From JBHJHK01 sp050330975 (GTDB taxonomy: Bacteria > Pseudomonadota > Gammaproteobacteria > Competibacterales > Competibacteraceae): a DNA stretch of 21,787 nt. The notes under the pieces were generated by a model that was not told where the DNA came from, ran no database searches, and saw only the letters and a list, made by a program, of their open reading frames with translations. This document shows positions 6,514 through 14,414 of this stretch, piece by piece; within the stretch, counting starts at the first letter, position 1, and each line of letters starts with the position of its first letter. The translations under genes were made by a program, and so were the position numbers. The DNA lies in assembly GCA_050330975.1 (NCBI GenBank), contig JBHJHK010000005.1, forward strand, positions 1 to 21,787, in the 5' to 3' direction.

Positions 6514-8583
6514 ATGGTCCGCGGCGACTGGTGGCGCCTGTTGCGCCCCGCGCCCTGGTTGGTGGCTGCGATGGTGGCCGCCGGCAGCTTCGCCCTGGTG
6601 GCTGGATTGCGCAGTCAAGGCCAGCTCCAGCGCCTGGAGCTCTGGGTCCACGACGTGGTACTCCTCAGCGCGACGGACCGCGAACCCTTGGATCAACGCA
6701 TCGCCCTGGTGGGGATCACCGAAGGGGACATCCGCCGGCTGGGGCGCTGGCCCATGGATTTTGACCAATACACCACCCTCTTTGAAGTCCTCATCCGCCA
6801 CTACAAGCCCCGGGTCATCGGTCTAGATCTCTACCTCGACCATCTGCCTCCGCCGGTCCAAAGGCAGTCGGAGCTCACCTCTCAAGGGCCTGAGGTCCAG
6901 AGCGCGGCCGATGGCGCGGCCCTCAACGACCTGCTCGATCGCCACGACGACATCATCGTCCCCCTCAAGCTCGACGCCCGAGGCGCCATCGCCGTGGGTC
7001 CACCGCCCCTGTTGGCCGACCGGGACCACCGCCTGGGCTTTACCGACTTGCTGGTGGACCAGGATGGGGTCGTGCGGCGGGGACTGTTGTTTTTGGACGA
7101 TGGTCAGCGCTACTTCACGGCCTTCGGCGCCCAGTTGGCCTTTCGCTATTTGGCAGCCGAGGGCGTGTGGCCCGTCCCAGACCCCCAGGAGCCCAGCCAT
7201 TTGCGCCTGGGCAATGCCACCTTTGTGCCCCTAGAGGGTCAATTTGGCCCCTACGTCCACCTCGACGCCAGGGGTTATCAATTTCACCTCCAATACCGGG
7301 GGGCTCCCCAGCGCTTTCCCCACTACAGCCTGTTCGACGTGCTGGAGCGACGGGTGCCCCAAGGGGCCCTGGCCGACCGGGTGGTACTCATCGGCGCCAT
7401 GGCCGACACCGTCAAAGACATCTTTTTGACCCCCTTCAGCGATCCCGCCGCCGTGGCCCAGGACCTGGTGGGGGAGGGCGCCTTGGCCGGCGCTGGCGGC
7501 TCTGGGGATAGCGCCGGTGCCTATTTCTACAACGGTATCGAAGTCCACGCCTTTGTCGTCAGCCAGCTCCTCAAAAGTGGCCTCGACGGCGCCGTCACCA
7601 CCACCGTATGGCCCGAGGGGCTGGAATACGCCTGGTGTTTGGGGTTTGCCCTGTTGGGGGCCGGGGCGGGGCTATGGATGCGGTCCTTGGGGGGAGTTGC
7701 CCTGATTTGGGGCTTGAGCACTGGTGTCGCGCTGGCGGTGGCCTGGATTGCCATGGCCCACTGGTGGTGGTTGCCGGTGGTGCCGCCGATCCTCGCGGGG
7801 AGCCTGGCCATGGCGGTGACCACCGCCTACGCCTTGGGTTTTGAAGGCGCCCAGCGGCGCCTGGCCCACAAGCTCCTCGCCAGCCATGTCTCCCCAGAGG
7901 TGGCCGCCACCATCTGGCGCCACCGGGATCAATTACTCATCGACGGCCGCCTGCGCCCCAGGCGGTTGGAGGCCACGGTGTTGTTTGCCGATCTGGTGGG
8001 CTTTACCCCCGTGGCCGAAGGCCAGGAGCCCGAGCAGCTCATGGTGTGGCTCAATCAGTACGCCGAAGCCATGGCGAAGACGGTCATGGTCCACGGTGGC
8101 TTTGTCGACAAATTCATCGGCGATGCGGTCATGGCCATCTTTGGCATGGCCTACGAAGGGGGCCACAGCCGGCGTCAAGGGAAAGCCTCTGCCGCGGAGG
8201 CCGTGGCCTGTGCCCTGGCCATGACCCAGGCCCTGGAAGATCTCAACACCCGCTGGCGGCGCCTGGGGCTGCCCCGGGTGGGGATGCGCATCGGCATCCA
8301 CACCGGGCCTTTGGTGGTGGGGCACGTGGGCAGTCGCGAGCGCTTGAACTTCACCGCCCTGGGGGACACCGTCAACACCGCCGCGCGGCTGGAGAGCTAT
8401 GGCAAGCAGGTCATCGGTCAAGGGTCCTACATCATTTTGATCAGTGACACCATCGCTAGCCAACTGGACGATACTTTTTATACCCTCCGCCAGGTCGGTG
8501 AGGTCGCCCTCAAGGGCAAGGCCCGGAGCGTCACGGTTTACCAGGTGATGACGCCCGTGGCCCTGGCGGTCCAGGTCCCCTGA
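6514..8583 (+). CDS. CHASE2-domain class III adenylate cyclase, membrane-bound
   Basis: This is a 689-residue membrane enzyme expected to make cyclic AMP in response to an extracytoplasmic cue. Order: one N-terminal membrane helix (about residues 13-31), a periplasmic CHASE2 sensor domain (about 41-360, with LVGITEGDIRRLGRWP and GLDLYLD), three membrane helices (about 374-389, 393-415 and 420-441), then a cytoplasmic cyclase domain. The cyclase has metal-binding D493 in LFADLVGFT and D537 in FVDKFIGDAVMAIFG, spaced 44 residues as in active enzymes. K533 and D618 are the adenine-selecting pair, and N621 and R625 are the transition-state residues in ALGDTVNTAARLE. All catalytic positions are intact. 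I chose ATG 6514, with GGGGA about 8 bp upstream, over GTG 6499. It follows the CHAT remnant by 21 bp and precedes the DUF928 gene by 100 bp. Confidence 0.93.
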   Translation: MVRGDWWRLLRPAPWLVAAMVAAGSFALVAGLRSQGQLQRLELWVHDVVLLSATDREPLDQRIALVGITEGDIRRLGRWPMDFDQYTTLFEVLIRHYKPRVIGLDLYLDHLPPPVQRQSELTSQGPEVQSAADGAALNDLLDRHDDIIVPLKLDARGAIAVGPPPLLADRDHRLGFTDLLVDQDGVVRRGLLFLDDGQRYFTAFGAQLAFRYLAAEGVWPVPDPQEPSHLRLGNATFVPLEGQFGPYVHLDARGYQFHLQYRGAPQRFPHYSLFDVLERRVPQGALADRVVLIGAMADTVKDIFLTPFSDPAAVAQDLVGEGALAGAGGSGDSAGAYFYNGIEVHAFVVSQLLKSGLDGAVTTTVWPEGLEYAWCLGFALLGAGAGLWMRSLGGVALIWGLSTGVALAVAWIAMAHWWWLPVVPPILAGSLAMAVTTAYALGFEGAQRRLAHKLLASHVSPEVAATIWRHRDQLLIDGRLRPRRLEATVLFADLVGFTPVAEGQEPEQLMVWLNQYAEAMAKTVMVHGGFVDKFIGDAVMAIFGMAYEGGHSRRQGKASAAEAVACALAMTQALEDLNTRWRRLGLPRVGMRIGIHTGPLVVGHVGSRERLNFTALGDTVNTAARLESYGKQVIGQGSYIILISDTIASQLDDTFYTLRQVGEVALKGKARSVTVYQVMTPVALAVQVP

Positions 8584-8683
8584 GCGTCCCGGGGCTAGGT
8601 ATCGCTCCGGTGGGAGAGGCGGGGAAAGGCCGGGCGCCCAGGGCCTGTTTGGATATCCATGGAGCTTAAGGAGGTTGACTGCT

Positions 8684-9457
8684 ATGAGACAGGACTCAAG
8701 AAAGGGGCGTTGGGCCCACAACGCCCCCAAGGGAAACCTGGCCGTAGGGATGATGGTGGTGCTGGGGTGCCTTGGGGGGTGGGTCCAAGCCGAGGAGGAA
8801 ACACAAGACCAAGACGCCGAGGAGCGCCAAACGGCGGCCCCCGTCTACCGGCCACCCCTGCGGGGGGTACCCGGGGGACGCATCGGTGGCGGCGCCCGTC
8901 CTGCCCTGGAGGGCTTGACCGATCTCTACCTCACCGCCCTAGTACCCGAGGGTCACGTGGGTGTCACCCTCCAAGCCCAGCCGGTGCTGTACTGGTATAC
9001 CTCTAAGCCCTTGGGGCAACCAGTGATTTTTACCCTCAACGACAGCGAATCTTACCAGCCCATGGCGGAAGTCACCTTGGAGTCGCCGCGCCAAGGGGGA
9101 GTACAAGCCATATACCTCGACGACCTAGGGGTCACCCTGGCCCCCGATCGGGAGTACGACTGGTTTGTGACGGTGGTCATCGATCCCCGGCAGCCGGCCA
9201 GCAACGTGGTGGTGGGGGGGTACCTCTACCGCCAGCATGATCCCGCCTTCGACCGGCAACTGGCTCGCCTCGACGGTGCAGAGCGAGCAAACGCTGCGGC
9301 GAGCCGTGGACTTTGGTACGACGCCCTGGAGGTGTTGTCGAGACTCGTGGCATCCCAACCCCACAACCCCCACTGGCGCCGGCGACGGGCCGCTTTGTTG
9401 GAACAAGGCGCTCTGGAACAAGTGGCTGCCTTTGATCGGGCAGCGGCCGGCAATTAG
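8684..9457 (+). CDS. DUF928 family secreted protein
   Basis: This 257-residue protein has a Sec-type signal peptide whose hydrophobic core, LAVGMMVVLGCLGGWVQA, is followed by an acidic mature start. The DUF928 signature follows: YRPPLRGVPGGRIGGGAR, then TALVPEGHVGVTLQAQPVLYWY, then a beta-rich region to YDWFVTVVIDP and GYLYR, ending with a helical tail (YDALEVLSRLVASQP) resembling TPR units. The family has no established biochemical function; members are often next to CHASE2 cyclase and CHAT genes, as here, which suggests a periplasmic part of the same signalling system. ATG 8684 is preceded by AAGGAGG at 9 bp, a strong ribosome binding site; the TTG at 8675 is too close to it. Confidence 0.88.
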   Translation: MRQDSRKGRWAHNAPKGNLAVGMMVVLGCLGGWVQAEEETQDQDAEERQTAAPVYRPPLRGVPGGRIGGGARPALEGLTDLYLTALVPEGHVGVTLQAQPVLYWYTSKPLGQPVIFTLNDSESYQPMAEVTLESPRQGGVQAIYLDDLGVTLAPDREYDWFVTVVIDPRQPASNVVVGGYLYRQHDPAFDRQLARLDGAERANAAASRGLWYDALEVLSRLVASQPHNPHWRRRRAALLEQGALEQVAAFDRAAAGN

Positions 9458-9496
9458 CGGTTGGGGGATCGAGGATAGAGCGGGGCGGGAGAAGGG

Positions 9497-9685
9497 CTAG
9501 TGGTCGTCGCCGTGGTCGTCGCCGTGGTCTCCGCCGTGGTCGGCAGCGGCCTCGTGATGGGCTTCTTCGCCATATTCGTGCTCGTCGTGGCCGTGGTCGG
9601 CGTGGCCAGCGAAAAAAGCGGCGACAAAGAGGAAAGCCGCCCAAACGGAGAGAACTTTCGGTATGTGTTTTATGATGGCGTCCAT
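9497..9685 (-). CDS. His/Asp-rich secreted or membrane-anchored microprotein
   Basis: This 62-residue product has a clear hydrophobic segment, VLSVWAAFLFVAAFF, after a short basic start (IIKHIPK), fitting a signal peptide or anchor. It is followed by a 35-residue tail with ten histidines and many Asp/Glu, ending in repeated GDDH units. Such a tail suggests binding of divalent metal in the periplasm; no family is recognised. The 3' end is built from short tandem repeats (GTGGTC-type units on the plus strand, about 9500-9545). ATG 9683-9685 has no obvious ribosome binding site, so the call rests on the signal-peptide-plus-His-tail composition. The opposite strand also has an open frame here, but it reads as valine repeats and looks like a shadow. 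Confidence 0.5.
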   Translation of the reverse strand: MDAIIKHIPKVLSVWAAFLFVAAFFAGHADHGHDEHEYGEEAHHEAAADHGGDHGDDHGDDH

Positions 9686-9725
9686 AGCAGTCGCTATTTA
9701 GGGCAAAACTGACCAAACCCGTCGA

Positions 9726-9746
9726 GGCCCTCGATCACCGAGGGCC
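9726..9746. terminator. 8-bp stem-loop downstream of the ybjN-like gene
   Basis: GGCCCTCG (9726-9733) and CGAGGGCC (9739-9746) are exact complements around a 5-nt loop ATCAC. It lies 43 bp after the minus-strand YbjN-like gene. No proper T-run follows on either strand, so it may be an imperfect terminator or an RNA-stabilising hairpin. Confidence 0.45.
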
Positions 9747-9789
9747 ATCGGGCGATGATGGAGCAAAAGCCCAGGGGCAAGGGCGATGG

Positions 9790-10272
9790 TTAGGAGAGAT
9801 CGCCGAGACCGTCCCCCAGGTCTCCCAAGCCATCGCCGCTACCCATGGCGTCGCGAATCTCACCCATGTATTGGGCGGCGGTGCGGGCGCAGGTGGCCAC
9901 TAGAGCACCGATGAGGCCCGGAGCCATGAAACCCTCGGCGCCCAGGAAGGACTGGGTGCGGAAGGCGATGGTCCCGCGCTCTTCGTTGAAGGTAAAGCCC
10001 GTGACGGCCAGGCGGTGGTTGATGCGGTGGAGGAGGTTACCCACGGCGGGACGGCTCTCCTCGGGTACGATGATGGGCAACGCCTGGGCGAATTGGACCA
10101 CGCCCGGGGTGGGTTCCCAACGGATGTGTAAAATGCCGTCTTCTTCCCCTAGGCGGGTGGGAAGGCTGATGGTGTTCTCGACATCCTCGGCCTCGCGGTA
10201 GGGAAGACCTTCCTGGTCGAGTTGGGCTTTGAGCGCCTCGTAGCTGTCGATTTTGGGCAGTGCGTCGCTCAT
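9790..10272 (-). CDS. YbjN domain-containing protein
   Basis: This 160-residue protein has the alpha/beta YbjN fold pattern, related to type III secretion chaperone-like folds. The core runs from GILHIRWEPTPGVVQFAQAL through NLLHRINHRLAVTGFTFNEE to GTIAFRTQSFL, followed by an amphipathic helix with a Cys (GLIGALVATCARTAAQYMG). YbjN proteins are described as sensory/stress-associated regulators without a defined activity. The C-terminus is an unusual Gly/Asp tail with GDGLGDL twice in tandem, using different codons in each copy. I use ATG 10270-10272, with GGAAGCG upstream, over the TTG eleven codons earlier. There is no signal peptide, so it is probably cytoplasmic. Confidence 0.8.
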   Translation of the reverse strand: MSDALPKIDSYEALKAQLDQEGLPYREAEDVENTISLPTRLGEEDGILHIRWEPTPGVVQFAQALPIIVPEESRPAVGNLLHRINHRLAVTGFTFNEERGTIAFRTQSFLGAEGFMAPGLIGALVATCARTAAQYMGEIRDAMGSGDGLGDLGDGLGDLS

Positions 10273-10332
10273 GGGGTCGCTTCCGGGTTGTGGCTGAAGG
10301 TCCAATATGATGACCGATCGCGCCCAGAGACG

Positions 10333-10353
10333 CTAGAGGTACAGGACCTCTAG
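10333..10353. terminator. 8-bp stem-loop between the small membrane protein and ybjN-like genes
   Basis: CTAGAGGT (10333-10340) and ACCTCTAG (10346-10353) are exact complements with a 5-nt loop. The stem starts 7 bp past the stop of the minus-strand membrane protein gene, the place for a terminator of the long minus-strand operon. The minus-strand sequence after it lacks a T-run; the plus-strand side has ACTTTGTTT. Confidence 0.45.
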
Positions 10354-10360
10354 ACTTTGT

Positions 10361-10744
10361 TTAGACTTCGTCTTCAGACCGACGGCCGCCTCCAGAGGCT
10401 CCCTTGACTTCCCGATACTCCACGTCGACGATGTCCTCTGGAGGAGCGTTTCGCTTCCCGGTGGTTTGGCGGCGATGAAGGAAATCCTGCACTGGGTCTT
10501 GGGGAGCCTCTCCCGCTGCGGCCCGACGCCGCTGTTCTCGGCGCCAGTGGCGGGTCTTCCACCACAACACCCCTGACCCCACCAGCGCCAGGACCAAAAA
10601 CACGGCGAAGAACAAAGTGGTGAGGGCAAGGCCCATGACCACGGCCACCGCCAAAACACCCGCCCCGGCGATGCGGGTCGTCCAGCGCTTGAAGCGTTGC
10701 TTGAAGGACAGAGGGGTCGACGATTTGGGAGGTAACTGTTCCAT
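10361..10744 (-). CDS. Small two-helix membrane protein, hypothetical
   Basis: This 127-residue protein has a basic N-terminal stretch (FKQRFKRWTTR) and two closely spaced hydrophobic helices (about residues 25-43 and 45-62, ending VLWWK). A long basic then acidic cytoplasmic-type tail follows, with RREQRRRAAAGEAPQD and IVDVEYREVK. The I-V-D-V-E-Y-x-E/R-V motif recalls short C-terminal motifs of other small proteobacterial membrane proteins, but I cannot name a family. It starts 9 bp after the DUF58 stop, so it is probably the last gene of the MoxR operon and may act at the membrane with it. Confidence 0.75.
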   Translation of the reverse strand: MEQLPPKSSTPLSFKQRFKRWTTRIAGAGVLAVAVVMGLALTTLFFAVFLVLALVGSGVLWWKTRHWRREQRRRAAAGEAPQDPVQDFLHRRQTTGKRNAPPEDIVDVEYREVKGASGGGRRSEDEV

Positions 10745-10753
10745 GGGTTTGGA

Positions 10754-12214
10754 TCAATCCGCAGGGGTCAAAAGATGGGCGAGGTGGGAGTGGGGTATCT
10801 TGTTCTTTTGTGACCTCACGGGCTGTCGGTTGATTGCCGACGCTTTGAATATTGCCCCCGGGCCAACGCTGTGCGCGCCTGACAGCCGACGGCTAGTTTT
10901 GACTTCCCAGTAGCCGTTGACCAGGGCGATGGGCAACTGGTGAGGGGGAACGTCCACCACCAATCCCCCGCGGTGTTGGACTTGGCGTTGACAGCGCTCG
11001 CGGGCTTCTAGGTATTGGCACACCATGGCGTAGAGTACCGCCTGGTCGAGGTCGGCGATGGGTTGGTGGAGCAACTGGTCGAGGACCACCTCCCGCAAAT
11101 TGGCCAGCAACACCAAATGGCGCCGGGCGAGGAGGTGGAGGGCGTTGGCGGCCTCAAAGCCGTCTTCGTCGCGCAAATTGGTGACCAAAACCACCAGGCA
11201 GCGCTTGCGTTGGTGCTGGAGCAAGGCCTTGGCGGCGGCTTCGTAGTCGGGGGAGGCCAGGGAAGGCTGAAGGTCGTAGACGGCGTTGATCAAGGTGGTC
11301 AAGCTCTGCTTGCCCGTTTGGGGGGCGATCCAGCGCCGACTGCCGCCAAAGCTCAAAATCCCCACGCTATCTCCCTGGCTCAGCGCCACAAAAGCCAAGA
11401 GAATCACCGCGTCCAAGGCGTGGTCAAAGTGGCTCAACTCCCCATCTCGGGTGCGCATGCGCCGACTGGTGTCCAAGACGAACAACAGGGTTTGGTGGCG
11501 TTCGTCTTGGTAGTCCTTGGCGATGGGACGGCGCAGTCGGGCGGTGGCTTTCCAGTCGATCTGGCGCAAGCTGTCGCCGACTCGGTAGTCCCGCAGCTGG
11601 AAGAAATCCCGGCCCTCGCCCCGGCGCCTTTGTTTGTGCACGCCCAACACCGCCGTGCGGCGATCGGCCGCCAGGGCGGCATAACGGGCGATGAGGGCAA
11701 AATTGGGGTAGACCTTAACTTGCTGAGGGGGACCCAACAACCCATCCCGCCGCCAGGTATCCCCCGTGGCTTGCATCACCACTTGGACGGGTCCAAAGGC
11801 CAGGGTCCCCCGTTCCAGGGGGCGCAGTTGGTAGTGGCACTCGGCCCAGGAGTAGCCGTCCACCACCAGCTGGCGGGGCTGGTGGCGAACCTCGCCGGGT
11901 TGGGGATAGTGGTCAAAGACCCGCAGCCGCACCGGGCGGGCGCTGAGATTGTGGAACCGCAGGCTCACCGCCGTCCACACCCCCACGGGGAGCACGCCGT
12001 TCACCAGCCGCTCCACCCCCACCGGTGGCAGGCGCAACAGCCGCCGGCGTTCGAGCCAGAGCCATACCCCCCCCGCTCCCCCCATGGCCAACCAGGGGTA
12101 GGTGAGGTCTGGCAGGGCCACCGGCACCAGCCCCAAAAGCGTCCAACTGGCGGCCAATCCCACCGACCCCACCCCGGGGTAACAGCGGCATTTGCCGGTG
12201 GTGGAAGGGCTCAA
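10754..12214 (-). CDS. DUF58 domain-containing protein
   Basis: This 486-residue protein starts with two hydrophobic segments (about residues 18-34 and 41-55). A beta-sandwich-like region follows, then the DUF58 core FFQLRDYRVGDSLRQIDWKA at residues 204-223 and a vWA-like fold beginning LLFVLDTSRRM at 243-253. The MIDAS-type D-x-S-x-S motif is incomplete, with Arg in the last position. DUF58 proteins pair with MoxR ATPases and are thought to act as their substrate-facing partners. The TTG start overlaps the MoxR stop (TTGA), implying translational coupling. After SRRL, where relatives usually end, there is a 42-residue tail of different composition (10757-10882). Confidence 0.88.
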   Translation of the reverse strand: MSPSTTGKCRCYPGVGSVGLAASWTLLGLVPVALPDLTYPWLAMGGAGGVWLWLERRRLLRLPPVGVERLVNGVLPVGVWTAVSLRFHNLSARPVRLRVFDHYPQPGEVRHQPRQLVVDGYSWAECHYQLRPLERGTLAFGPVQVVMQATGDTWRRDGLLGPPQQVKVYPNFALIARYAALAADRRTAVLGVHKQRRRGEGRDFFQLRDYRVGDSLRQIDWKATARLRRPIAKDYQDERHQTLLFVLDTSRRMRTRDGELSHFDHALDAVILLAFVALSQGDSVGILSFGGSRRWIAPQTGKQSLTTLINAVYDLQPSLASPDYEAAAKALLQHQRKRCLVVLVTNLRDEDGFEAANALHLLARRHLVLLANLREVVLDQLLHQPIADLDQAVLYAMVCQYLEARERCQRQVQHRGGLVVDVPPHQLPIALVNGYWEVKTSRRLSGAHSVGPGAIFKASAINRQPVRSQKNKIPHSHLAHLLTPAD

Positions 12215-13185
12215 CGGCGCGGGGCGCTGACCTGGGCCAGCAAATCGTCGATGACGCTGTCCACGGTGCGCCCCTCCATTTCCAAGTCGGCCCCCAACTG
12301 CAGGCGGTGGCGCAGTACGGGATGGGCGACACTTTTGACGTCGTCGGGGGTGACGTAATCTCGCCCCTGAATCAGGGCCTGGCCCCGGGCGGCCCGCACC
12401 AGGGCAATGCTGCCCCTGGGGCCTGCGCCGATCCGAAGGCCCGGTAAGGTCCGGGTTTTGGTGGCAATGCGCACCGCGTAGTCCAGTACCTGGTCGTCGA
12501 TGGGGAGGTGCCCTGTGGTGGCTTGGATATGGGGAATGGCCTCTCGGTCCACCACGGGCTCCAGGGCGGAGACGTCGAGGCGATCCCCCACCTGGTTGCT
12601 AGTGACAGAGCGCACCAGGCTCACTTCGTCCAAAGGACTCGGGTAGTCGATGCGGATCTTGAGCAAAAAGCGGTCCAACTGGGCCTCGGGGAGGGGGTAG
12701 GTGCCCTCTTGTTCCACGGGGTTTTGGGTGGCGAGGACCATAAATGGCGGCACCAGGGGGAAGGCTTGGCCTTCGATGGTGACTTGGCCCTCCTGCATCA
12801 CCTCCAAAAGGGCGGCCTGGGTCTTGGCCGGGGCGCGGTTGATCTCGTCGGCCAACAAAAAGTTGCAGAATACCGGCCCCTTGCGGATTTTGAACTGCTC
12901 AGTCTTGAGCTCAAACAGGGCGTGGCCGGTGATGTCCGAGGGCATGAGGTCGGAGGTGAACTGAATGCGGGCGAACTGGGCGGTGACCGCGGCGGCCAAA
13001 GCCCGCACCAACAGGGTTTTGCCCAACCCCGGCACGCCTTCGATGAGCACGTGTCCCCCGGCCGCCAGGGCGACTAGGACCTGGTCGACCACGGTTTGTT
13101 GGCCAATGATGGCTTTGTTGACTTCGCGGCGCACCCGGCTGACGATTTCGCCGGGGCTTGGGGTGAGGGGATTATCCACGGGCAA
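12211..13185 (-). CDS. MoxR family AAA+ ATPase
   Basis: This 324-residue ATPase has Walker A GVPGLGKT at residues 50-57 and Walker B LLADEINRA at 110-118. It also has sensor 1 in VLATQNPVEQEGTYPLPEAQ, an arginine-finger segment LDRFLLKI, and a C-terminal lid with DYVTPDDV. The MoxR family gives chaperone-like ATPases that activate or assemble metal-binding or cell-envelope proteins, typically with a DUF58/vWA partner, as downstream here. The start is TTG 13185 or GTG 13179, both weakly supported; a GGCGAGATGA stretch lies just upstream. The 77-bp gap after the DUF4350 gene is the longest in the operon. Confidence 0.94.
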   Translation of the reverse strand: MPVDNPLTPSPGEIVSRVRREVNKAIIGQQTVVDQVLVALAAGGHVLIEGVPGLGKTLLVRALAAAVTAQFARIQFTSDLMPSDITGHALFELKTEQFKIRKGPVFCNFLLADEINRAPAKTQAALLEVMQEGQVTIEGQAFPLVPPFMVLATQNPVEQEGTYPLPEAQLDRFLLKIRIDYPSPLDEVSLVRSVTSNQVGDRLDVSALEPVVDREAIPHIQATTGHLPIDDQVLDYAVRIATKTRTLPGLRIGAGPRGSIALVRAARGQALIQGRDYVTPDDVKSVAHPVLRHRLQLGADLEMEGRTVDSVIDDLLAQVSAPRR

Positions 13186-13262
13186 TCATCTCGCCGGCAC
13201 TCCCTGGTTCGGGGCTAGGTGGTTGTCGCTGGGCGGTCCATGGCGGGGTCGGTGCACAAATT

Positions 13263-14414
13263 CTACCCCGCGGGATCCCCGCCGGGGTGGCTCCGGGTGC
13301 GGGCCGCGGGCAGGGCGGGTTGGAGGCTTTGAAGGGTCTGAAGGTTGCTGATAAAGCGTCCCTCGTCGCCGCTCTCGACGGCGTTATCCCCACAGAGGGC
13401 CCGGCTGAGGGCCCGGGTTTCCAAGTGGCGATGGGCGGCCAAGGCGGCCAGGGTATCGGCGGGCATTGGTCCCCGCAAGCCCACCGTGGCCAGGGTTCGG
13501 CTTCGAGCCGCCGCCAGCAGGGCCGTGGGCTGGTGCCGCCACAAAAAATGGCCACTGGCCCGGAGGTGGGCCACTAGGCTGCGCTGTTCTCGAGGGTGCT
13601 CCACCCGCAAAGGGCCAAAGCGGGCGCTGACCCACCACAGGAGGGCCACGAGGGTCAGCCCCAGGCCCACCAGGGGCATCCAGGCGTGGTGGAGCAAAAG
13701 CCAAGCAAAGGAGGGCATCTGGGGCCAGTACTGGAGCCAGTCCTTGGCGTCGGGGTTGCCCCCGTGGATCAAGGCCCACAACAGTGCCCCATGGTCCCCG
13801 CGGGACAGGCGGTCGTTGTGAAACCAATCCAGCTCGGCGGCGACGGTGATTTGTCCCCTACCTCGGGAGAATTGCCGCACCAACAACCCCTCCGAGGGGT
13901 TGCTGAGTTGGCCCTTTGGAGCGGGGCGGCGTTCCGCTAGAAGTCGGCCAGTGGCGACCTCGACGGCAAAGGACCGGTCCCCCAGGGTTACGGTCGAGGA
14001 TTCGGCGATGGTGCGGCCATAGGTCACGGCCAAGCCGAGGGCTTGGAGCAGGGGATCCGACGGGGCGTTGGGCCTGACCTGGGGGGCGAATAGCAGGTGG
14101 CCGCCGGCGCTGACCCAATTCAGCAACCCCCGGCGCTGGGCCTCTGCAAGGGCAAAGCCGGGGGTGGTGAGGATGAGGGTGTCGTCGGGGCCCAAGAATC
14201 GGGTGCTGTCCAAGTGCGCCACGCTCTCGGCGCTGACCCCCAGTCTTTCCAGCAACCGCTCGGCGGCGTAGAAATCGTTGCTCCTAGCCGGTCCGCTGAA
14301 GCCCACGGCCACGGGGCGTCGCTCCGGCACCAGGTGCTGGGCGAACCAGTAGCCCAACCCCCCCAGGGCGAGCACCACAGCCCCCAAGGTGACCCAGGCC
14401 CAGACCCGAGTCAT
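13263..14414 (-). CDS. DUF4350 domain-containing membrane protein
   Basis: This 383-residue protein has an N-terminal membrane helix (WAWVTLGAVVLALGGLGYWF). A soluble domain follows with SGPARSNDFYAAERLLERLG and LILTTPGFALAEAQRRGLLN, the DUF4350 pattern resembling a glutamine-amidotransferase-like Rossmann fold. A second helix (about residues 248-267, ending ALLWWVSARFGPL) precedes a helical cytoplasmic tail with LVAHLRASGHFLWRHQ. The family is a standard companion in MoxR-DUF58-DUF4129 operons but has no known activity. ATG 14412-14414 follows the upstream TAG with no gap, so translation is probably coupled. Confidence 0.85.
   Translation of the reverse strand: MTRVWAWVTLGAVVLALGGLGYWFAQHLVPERRPVAVGFSGPARSNDFYAAERLLERLGVSAESVAHLDSTRFLGPDDTLILTTPGFALAEAQRRGLLNWVSAGGHLLFAPQVRPNAPSDPLLQALGLAVTYGRTIAESSTVTLGDRSFAVEVATGRLLAERRPAPKGQLSNPSEGLLVRQFSRGRGQITVAAELDWFHNDRLSRGDHGALLWALIHGGNPDAKDWLQYWPQMPSFAWLLLHHAWMPLVGLGLTLVALLWWVSARFGPLRVEHPREQRSLVAHLRASGHFLWRHQPTALLAAARSRTLATVGLRGPMPADTLAALAAHRHLETRALSRALCGDNAVESGDEGRFISNLQTLQSLQPALPAARTRSHPGGDPAG

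Noticed and set aside
9500..9545. Short tandem repeats considered as a CRISPR array
   Set aside because: The units are about 9-12 bp, contiguous and without unique spacers; they encode the His/Asp tail and there are no cas genes nearby.
9500..9712. Plus-strand hydrophobic frame opposite the His-rich microprotein
   Set aside because: Its valine-repeat sequence is the reverse reading of GDDH repeats and it has no ribosome binding site; the minus-strand reading gives a sensible exported protein.
11015..12358. Long plus-strand frame of 447 codons
   Set aside because: It lies antisense to the DUF58 and MoxR genes, both of which have clear family motifs. Its protein is rich in Gly, His, Gln and Pro, typical of shadow frames in GC-rich DNA.
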